5,684 nt of DNA from Nanobdellota archaeon (GTDB taxonomy: Archaea; Nanobdellota; Nanobdellia; Woesearchaeales; BS150m-G63). Made by a program: the position numbers and the translations under genes. Positions within the stretch are counted from its first letter, which is position 1. The number at the start of each line of letters is the position of its first letter. Under the pieces are notes generated by a model, which saw nothing but the letters and a program-made list of their open reading frames with translations, made no database searches and had not been told where the DNA came from. The stretch is taken from positions 1 through 5,684 of the forward strand of contig JAGLOT010000043.1 in assembly GCA_023137655.1 (NCBI GenBank). Reading direction: 5' to 3'. Positions 1 to 3,872 of the stretch are shown here, in pieces.

Positions 1-7
1 AACTCTT

Positions 8-12
8 GGTGA
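8..12 (+). promoter_or_regulatory. Possible ribosome binding site GGTGA
   Basis: GGTGA matches the core of the archaeal Shine-Dalgarno sequence and lies 4 bases before the ATG at 17. It supports that ATG as a start, although the same bases could be in-frame coding sequence of a longer gene entering from the left. Confidence 0.4.
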
Positions 13-16
13 AATT

Positions 17-517
17 ATGAAAGAAGCTGAAGTAGAAGCCGAAGAAGAAAGGGAGAATGAAGCTGATAAGGAAACTGATGAATACTCAGAAGAGTCAGAA
101 CCAATTCTCCAGAAATCAGAAGAACAAGAGATAGTTCTTCAAGTAGAAGAAGAGTCAGAACCACTTTTTCATGAAATGGAAAGGCAAGAATCAATGATTC
201 AAGAAGAAGAAACCAATGACTTTATTCAAGAATCAACAGACTCTGAACTTCCAAGTATTGATGATATTGAAAATGTAACTGAAACAGATGATAAACTTAA
301 CTTCACAAAAGAATTATTAAAAGATGATTCATCCTTAAATGGATTAGATGAAGAAAAAGAAAAATCTGAAGATTTAGAAGATAATTTATTTTCAAAAAAT
401 TTAGAAGAAGATAATTCAGATGATATTGAAATTGCCCCTGAAAAAGAAAAGCCAACTTTAACAGAGGAAGAAAAAGAAGCAGCTGATTTATCAAAAATAT
501 TCAACGTAAATAAATAA
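17..517 (+). CDS. Highly acidic low-complexity protein, function unknown (possibly the tail of a longer protein)
   Basis: The 166-residue reading frame contains 45 Glu and 17 Asp (about 37% acidic), only 14 Lys and 2 Arg, and no Cys or Trp. Such composition usually means an intrinsically disordered chain. It has no signal peptide or membrane segment, so it is probably cytoplasmic. Residues 25-44 and 45-64 form a diverged tandem repeat, each opening with EESEP. The C-terminus leaves the acidic run with a short mixed segment, DLSKIFNVNK, which could be a docking motif; that is a guess. Start choice: GGTGA at 8-12 lies 4 bases before this ATG and would serve as a ribosome binding site. The frame is also open to the left edge (five more codons), so this may be only the acidic tail of a larger protein. 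RuBisCO begins about 50 bases downstream on the same strand, and co-transcription is possible. I do not recognise a family. Confidence 0.72.
   Translation: MKEAEVEAEEERENEADKETDEYSEESEPILQKSEEQEIVLQVEEESEPLFHEMERQESMIQEEETNDFIQESTDSELPSIDDIENVTETDDKLNFTKELLKDDSSLNGLDEEKEKSEDLEDNLFSKNLEEDNSDDIEIAPEKEKPTLTEEEKEAADLSKIFNVNK
89..208 (+). repeat. Two tandem 60-bp / 20-residue repeats in the acidic protein
   Basis: Unit 1 (89-148) and unit 2 (149-208) both start GAAGAGTCAGAACCA, encoding EESEP, and keep the pattern E-x-QE followed by two hydrophobic residues and Q at matching places. The units have diverged elsewhere. This is an in-frame tandem duplication within the acidic gene. No convincing third unit follows. 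Confidence 0.6.
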
Positions 518-526
518 ATTAACAAA

Positions 527-546
527 AAAGAGTTTCATAACTCTTT
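527..546. other. Perfect 8-bp hairpin between the acidic gene and RuBisCO
   Basis: AAAGAGTT (527-534) pairs exactly with AACTCTTT (539-546) around the 4-base loop TCAT. On the plus strand no T-tract follows it, so it does not look like a standard terminator for the upstream gene. On the minus strand it is followed by a run of T, which would fit a terminator for antisense transcription. Its right arm overlaps the TATA-like box at 544-551. Confidence 0.5.
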
Positions 547-551
547 ATATA
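544..551 (+). promoter_or_regulatory. TATA-like box TTTATATA upstream of RuBisCO
   Basis: TTTATATA resembles an archaeal TATA box. Its centre is about 22 bases before the TTG at 570, so a start site at the usual 24-27 base distance would fall at or just inside the coding region. No purine-rich BRE precedes it. It may be a weak promoter or a chance AT-rich match, with RuBisCO read from an upstream promoter instead. Confidence 0.3.
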
Positions 552-557
552 AAAAAA

Positions 558-564
558 GAGGTGA
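558..564 (+). promoter_or_regulatory. Ribosome binding site GAGGTGA that decides the RuBisCO start
   Basis: GAGGTGA is complementary to the conserved 3' end of archaeal 16S rRNA. It ends 5 bases before TTG at 570, which is good spacing. The in-frame GTG at 561 lies inside this site and so is unlikely to be the initiation codon. Confidence 0.75.
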
Positions 565-569
565 TTAAT

Positions 570-1841
570 TTGCTTGACTATATTAATCTTAAATATAAAC
601 CAAAAAAGACAGATTTAGTTTGTGAGTTCTATGTAGAAGCTAACGGAGTTTCTTTCGAAGAATCTGCAGAAAATATCGCAGGAGAAAGTTCTATTGGAAC
701 CTGGACTGATTTGTCTACGATGAATGAAAAAATTGCACATCAATTAAAACCAAAAGTTTTCTATCTAAATGAAAAAGAAAATATAATAAAAGTTGCATAT
801 CCTGAAGAATTATTTGAACCAGGAAATATGCCACAAATCCTATCAAGTATTGCGGGAAATATTTATGGTATGAAAATTCTTAAAAACCTAAGGTTAGAAG
901 ATATTACTTTTACAAAAAAGTTATTAGAAAGTTTTCCAGGCCCTGAATTTGGTATTGCAGGAATCAGAAAATTACTCAAAGAAAAAGACAGACCATTAAT
1001 TGGGACTATTGTAAAACCAAAAGTTGGCCTTAATGAAAAACAACATGCAGATATTGCTTATGAAGCATGGGTTGGCGGTCTAGATATTGTAAAAGATGAT
1101 GAAAATTTATCATCCATGTCTTTCAATAATTTCTATGAAAGAATTAGACAGACATTAAAAGCAAGAGATATGGCAGAAGTTAAAACTGGCCATAAGAAAA
1201 TTTACATGCCAAATGTAACTTCAGAAACTATGGAAATGCTCAAAAGAGCAAGATTTGTCAAAGCAAATGGTGGAGAATATGTTATGATTGACATATTAAC
1301 CGCTGGTTATGCTAGTTTACAAACTTTAAGAAATGCAAATCTTGGATTAGTTATACATGCTCACAGAGCAGGGCATGCAGCTTTAACAAGAAATCATCAA
1401 CATGGTATAAGTATGCTTGCAATTGCTAAAATTGCACGTTTAATAGGTGTTGATCAACTCCATATTGGCACTGCTGTGGGTAAAATGGATGGTGCAGCAA
1501 TAGAAGTTGAAGCCATAAAAAATGAAATTGAAGCTAAATTTGTACATGAAAAGAAAAAGCAACATATTCTTGAACAAAAGTGGGGTAATATAAAACCAGT
1601 ATTCGCGGTTTGTTCTGGGGGATTACATCCTGGTATGACTGCCGAACTTGTAAAAATAATGGGTAAAAATATAATTGCACAATATGGTGGCGGTTGTCAT
1701 GGTCATCCCGATGGAACAAGGGCTGGTGCTACTTCGATTCAACAAGCCGTTGAAGCAGTTATGAAAAAGAAATCTCTACCTGAATATGCAAAAACTCATG
1801 AAGAACTTGCAAAAGCACTAGAACTCTGGGGCTGTTTGTAA
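570..1841 (+). CDS. rbcL: Ribulose-1,5-bisphosphate carboxylase, archaeal form III large subunit
   Basis: This enzyme carboxylates ribulose-1,5-bisphosphate to two 3-phosphoglycerate. In archaea with form III it typically drains ribose of AMP into glycolysis. Numbering from the TTG start (423 residues, a normal length): the N-terminal domain has GESSIGTWT with E39, T44 and W45, then N97. The barrel has TIVKPKVG with K149, the carbamylation motif GGLDIVKDDE with K175, D177 and E178 binding magnesium, HAHRAGHA with H265 and R266, H298, loop 6 GTAVGKMDG with K305, SGG at S349, and phosphate-binding GGGCHGHPDGTRAGA. All active-site positions are retained, so it is not a RuBisCO-like protein. The GHPDGTRAG signature and start near DYINL recall methanogen form III-b, from memory. 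The frame can begin at GTG 561, but that codon lies within the ribosome binding site. No small subunit is present. Confidence 0.96.
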   Translation: MLDYINLKYKPKKTDLVCEFYVEANGVSFEESAENIAGESSIGTWTDLSTMNEKIAHQLKPKVFYLNEKENIIKVAYPEELFEPGNMPQILSSIAGNIYGMKILKNLRLEDITFTKKLLESFPGPEFGIAGIRKLLKEKDRPLIGTIVKPKVGLNEKQHADIAYEAWVGGLDIVKDDENLSSMSFNNFYERIRQTLKARDMAEVKTGHKKIYMPNVTSETMEMLKRARFVKANGGEYVMIDILTAGYASLQTLRNANLGLVIHAHRAGHAALTRNHQHGISMLAIAKIARLIGVDQLHIGTAVGKMDGAAIEVEAIKNEIEAKFVHEKKKQHILEQKWGNIKPVFAVCSGGLHPGMTAELVKIMGKNIIAQYGGGCHGHPDGTRAGATSIQQAVEAVMKKKSLPEYAKTHEELAKALELWGCL

Positions 1842-1845
1842 TAAA

Positions 1846-1860
1846 CTTCTTTTTTATTAT
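1846..1860 (+). terminator. Oligo-T terminator after RuBisCO
   Basis: The RuBisCO stop is doubled (TAATAA, 1839-1844) and followed at once by CTTCTTTTTTATTATT with six T in a row at 1850-1855. Oligo-T tracts without a required hairpin are the usual archaeal termination signal. Confidence 0.6.
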
Positions 1861-1886
1861 TTGAAAAAAAATAAGGCTTGAAAATT

Positions 1887-2035
1887 TAATCTTCTTGTTT
1901 ATTCTTTTATTTATTATTATAATTAATTTATATTAATATTTAGAAGTATAATTCTTATAGGAGTTTAAAAAATATTAAAAAAAGAAAAAAATAATTAATG
2001 TTTTCACATTAATACTTTTATTAACAAGAAGATTA
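1887..2035. repeat. 13-bp perfect inverted repeat across the convergent intergenic region
   Basis: TAATCTTCTTGTT at 1887-1899 is the exact reverse complement of AACAAGAAGATTA at 2023-2035, 123 bases apart. The right arm lies within the 3' end of the surface-protein gene and the left arm is just past RuBisCO. In sequence this AT-rich a match of this length could be chance. The intervening sequence (1900-1990) is almost pure A/T, with no open frame or other recognisable element. Confidence 0.35.
1967..2013 (-). terminator. Stop-codon hairpin plus T-tracts ending the 2004-3626 gene
   Basis: Read on the minus strand, ATTAATG (2013-2007) pairs perfectly with CATTAAT (2000-1994) around the loop TGAAAA, whose first three bases are the TGA stop codon. 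Two T7 tracts (complement of 1985-1991 and 1977-1983) and a T6 tract (1972-1967) follow. The arrangement resembles an intrinsic terminator and probably also stops transcription arriving from the convergent gene. Confidence 0.6.
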
Positions 2036-3626
2036 TCAATATTACTAATAAGACATTTCCTAAAATTAATAATAATGTATAACCTGTTGTTTCTTTAAAG
2101 CTTATTTCAGTTGTTGTTGGTATTGGCTGTGGTTCAAATCCTGTTTCTTCTGGAAGAACAACGTCTGGTTGAGAATATTCTGGGTAAGATGTTTCCTCTT
2201 CCTCATCTTCTTCTTCAGTTTCAACAACTGATAATGTTACTTGATCAATGTCTATTGGATCTTCATCCATATATTCATCATAATCATAATAAGTTACGAT
2301 TTCAATATTATAATCCTTATCATTAACATCGCCATCAACTTTAATTGGTATTGTAATCTCCCATGTATCTCCTTCATCTAAGTCAATATTCAATTCTTTA
2401 AAGTCAATATCAAGATCATCACATTCAACAGTTAAGACTACTTCATCTTGGTCATCTGAACCAATATTACTTAATTCAATTGTTAAATAAGCTGTTTCTC
2501 CTGCTTCAACTGAATCGTAATCAAATTCTGCTTCTGTAATTGCAATATCGTCATCTTCTTTCTCAATCTTTAAGTCAAAGGTCCATTCATCTTCATATTC
2601 AATGTTATCATCTTCGCCTTCACCAACTACAGTGATAGTTACTTGAAATGTATCTTCATCTGCTGTCCAATCAATACTTGAAGTAAATGTAATTTCTTCT
2701 TCATCTCCATCTTTGATGGTTCCAATATCTTCATTATCATCCCAATCGTCTTCGTCATCAATCTCTTCGATTTCTACATCAAGTTCAACATCATCCATAT
2801 CTTGGGTTGAATCGTCATTCTTAATAATTACAATAATTTCTAAATCTTCACCAAAAACATCTTTTGATTCTAATTCTAAATCATCGCCATTTTCATACTC
2901 ACTTAATTTGAGTCTTTCACCATTAATTTCAACTTCATCAATGTAGAGTAATTTTTCTTCTTCCTGTTCAACGACATTGAATGTTAAATTTGCTTGATCC
3001 TCAGATTCTGGAGCATTATAAATTCCATCTGCTTCAACATAAACTATTCCAGAATATGGACCTCCAATAACTAAGCCAAAAGAATTAATTTGTAATTCTA
3101 CAGGTTTAATTTGGTCTACAGCAAGAGTATCTGGCACTATATTAAAATGAGAGATCCCATCACCAATATATTCAAAATCTATATCGTTTAATGGTATTGT
3201 ACCTGTATTTTGAATATCAAATACAAAAGATCCTGTTTGATTTTCTTCTATATTCAAAGAAGGGATAGTTAATATTGTTATTTCATTATAATTCCCAAAA
3301 GAATCTTTTGTAGTATTAGTCCCATTAAATTCAACAGTTATAGTAAATGCACCTTTTGGCGCTCTGTTGATTTCATAGGTTCCAACACCTGATGTAAGGA
3401 TTAAAGTGTCACTTCCAATTCCCCAATCAATATTAACTGTTTGATTGAAACCTGTATATGTTTGATTTGTTTCGTTTAGTGCAGTGATTGTTAGTTCACA
3501 ATCTTCATCATAAACTACTGGATCAGTATCTACAGTAATATCAAAACCATTTAAGGATTCTGCTAATGCCATAGGCATTGCAAATACTGCAAAAACTGCC
3601 ACCATTATTAATAGTAATTTTTTCAT
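2004..3626 (-). CDS. Secreted, membrane-anchored acidic surface protein with Ig-like/CARDB-like domains
   Basis: The 540-residue protein is predicted to lie outside the cell, held by a C-terminal anchor. Residues 1-22 form a signal peptide (MKK, hydrophobic core, cleavage after ALA). Beta-rich regions follow at about 23-118, 119-220, 225-355 and 360-470. The second resembles the NxGxxxL pattern of archaeal S-layer-associated Ig-like domains and the fourth is CARDB-like. An acidic, then Pro/Thr-rich linker (about 470-515) leads to a membrane helix (516-540) ending almost at the membrane face. Seven NxT sequons (N51, N54, N61, N101, N104, N129, N213) all lie in the first 220 residues. The rest is rich in Asp/Glu (for example 289-300). 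Cys occurs only at 43 and 402. It has its own promoter, and its last domain resembles that of the neighbouring surface protein. It may be an envelope or adhesion component; no enzymatic motif was seen. Confidence 0.88.
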   Translation of the reverse strand: MKKLLLIMVAVFAVFAMPMALAESLNGFDITVDTDPVVYDEDCELTITALNETNQTYTGFNQTVNIDWGIGSDTLILTSGVGTYEINRAPKGAFTITVEFNGTNTTKDSFGNYNEITILTIPSLNIEENQTGSFVFDIQNTGTIPLNDIDFEYIGDGISHFNIVPDTLAVDQIKPVELQINSFGLVIGGPYSGIVYVEADGIYNAPESEDQANLTFNVVEQEEEKLLYIDEVEINGERLKLSEYENGDDLELESKDVFGEDLEIIVIIKNDDSTQDMDDVELDVEIEEIDDEDDWDDNEDIGTIKDGDEEEITFTSSIDWTADEDTFQVTITVVGEGEDDNIEYEDEWTFDLKIEKEDDDIAITEAEFDYDSVEAGETAYLTIELSNIGSDDQDEVVLTVECDDLDIDFKELNIDLDEGDTWEITIPIKVDGDVNDKDYNIEIVTYYDYDEYMDEDPIDIDQVTLSVVETEEEDEEEETSYPEYSQPDVVLPEETGFEPQPIPTTTEISFKETTGYTLLLILGNVLLVILIIFLLIKVLM

Positions 3627-3632
3627 TTTCTT

Positions 3633-3638
3633 ACCCCC
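3633..3638 (-). promoter_or_regulatory. G-rich ribosome binding site for the surface-protein gene
   Basis: On the minus strand GGGGGT lies 6 bases before the ATG at 3626. It is not the canonical GGAGGT but can pair throughout with the anti-Shine-Dalgarno if one G-U wobble is allowed. It supports the ATG that also starts the signal peptide. Confidence 0.6.
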
Positions 3639-3693
3639 TAATTATTATGTATTATAAAATACTAACTAGTTGTTACTATAAAGTAAGAACTGA

Positions 3694-3708
3694 TATATAA
3701 ACCTTTCG
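3694..3708 (-). promoter_or_regulatory. BRE/TATA promoter of the surface-protein gene
   Basis: Reading the minus strand from 3708, CGAAAGG is followed directly by TTTATATA (3701-3694). This is a good match to an archaeal TFB-recognition element next to a TATA box. Transcription should begin near 3670, giving a leader of about 45 bases with a ribosome binding site. Most of the promoter lies in one arm of a 12-bp inverted repeat (3697-3731), suggesting competition between a repressor or DNA structure and TBP/TFB; that is inference. Confidence 0.65.
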
Positions 3709-3731
3709 ATTACTCTCGACGGAAGGTTTAT
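3697..3731. repeat. 12-bp inverted repeat overlapping the promoter
   Basis: ATAAACCTTTCG (3697-3708) pairs with CGGAAGGTTTAT (3720-3731) at all 12 positions except one T-G wobble, around an 11-base spacer. The left arm contains the BRE and part of the TATA box of the minus-strand gene. The right arm repeats GGAAGGTTTAT on the plus strand but continues TCCT, so it is a poor TATA box. An operator-like site is the simplest reading. Confidence 0.6.
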
Positions 3732-3734
3732 CCT

Positions 3735-3753
3735 GAAGAATTGTAGATTCTTC
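3735..3753. repeat. 7-bp hairpin GAAGAAT / ATTCTTC
   Basis: GAAGAAT (3735-3741) pairs with ATTCTTC (3747-3753) around the loop TGTAG. Its last three bases are shared with the first arm of the next hairpin, so both cannot form fully at once. Confidence 0.45.
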
Positions 3754-3780
3754 TGAATAAAGGTTTCTATTTATTCAGAA
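3751..3780. repeat. Perfect 11-bp hairpin in the surface-gene intergenic region
   Basis: TTCTGAATAAA (3751-3761) is the exact reverse complement of TTTATTCAGAA (3770-3780), with loop GGTTTCTA. No T-tract follows on either strand, so a terminator is unlikely. It may be a palindromic protein-binding site or a structured RNA segment. The loop continues the AAGGTTT motif found twice more nearby. Confidence 0.6.
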
Positions 3781-3823
3781 TTGAAGCATTTATCCTCGAC
3801 GAGAGCTATTTATAGAGAATAAG

Positions 3824-3872
3824 TAATAAAATAAAGAAAAAATAAAATATTTGGCCTATTTTCTAATAGACC
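3824..3872 (-). terminator. Stop-codon hairpin plus T-rich tract ending the partial surface gene
   Basis: On the minus strand GGTCTATT (3872-3865) pairs with AATAGGCC (3860-3853), with one G-U wobble and loop AGAA. The TAG stop (3858-3856) sits in the second arm. A T-rich stretch follows, including six T (complement of 3837-3842). The layout matches the end of the other surface gene. Confidence 0.55.

Larger units (their letters stand above)
3713..3805. repeat. CTCGACG and TTTATCCT repeat pairs bracketing the structured segment
   Basis: CTCGACG occurs at 3715-3721 and 3795-3801, and TTTATCCT at 3727-3734 and 3789-3796, all on the plus strand. CTCTCGACG (3713-3721) also pairs with CGACGAGAG (3797-3805) with one central mismatch, so the ends are inverted as well as directly repeated. 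These are the most G/C-rich parts of the intergenic region. They may be protein-binding sites or remains of a small repeat element. Confidence 0.45.

Noticed and set aside
226..525. Ser-rich minus-strand open frame opposite the acidic gene
   Set aside because: Ser/Phe-rich composition is what the antisense of GAA/GAT-rich codons gives. It has no ribosome binding site and overlaps a better-supported gene.
570..1841. RuBisCO-like protein (form IV) or plant-type form I
   Set aside because: The carbamylated Lys, metal ligands, loop 6 Lys and catalytic His residues are all present, ruling out a typical form IV. The GHPDGTRAG signature and lack of a small subunit fit form III rather than form I.
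1960..1963. GGAG as a ribosome binding site for a small plus-strand gene
   Set aside because: No start codon with an open frame of useful length follows; the sequence beyond is A/T-rich terminator material.
2713..2946. Ser-rich plus-strand frame inside the surface-protein gene, and similar frames at 2111-2326 and 4793-4984
   Set aside because: They are complements of Asp/Glu-rich or beta-strand codons of the real minus-strand genes, with no start signals or recognisable protein features.
3647..3700. Short plus-strand frame from the ATG at 3647 in the intergenic region
   Set aside because: It is only 17 codons, has no ribosome binding site and overlaps the minus-strand leader and promoter.
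3735..3780. Box C/D guide RNA or other known small RNA
   Set aside because: CTGA occurs, but no RTGATGA-type C box pairs with it at proper spacing, and no clear promoter and terminator bracket the segment.
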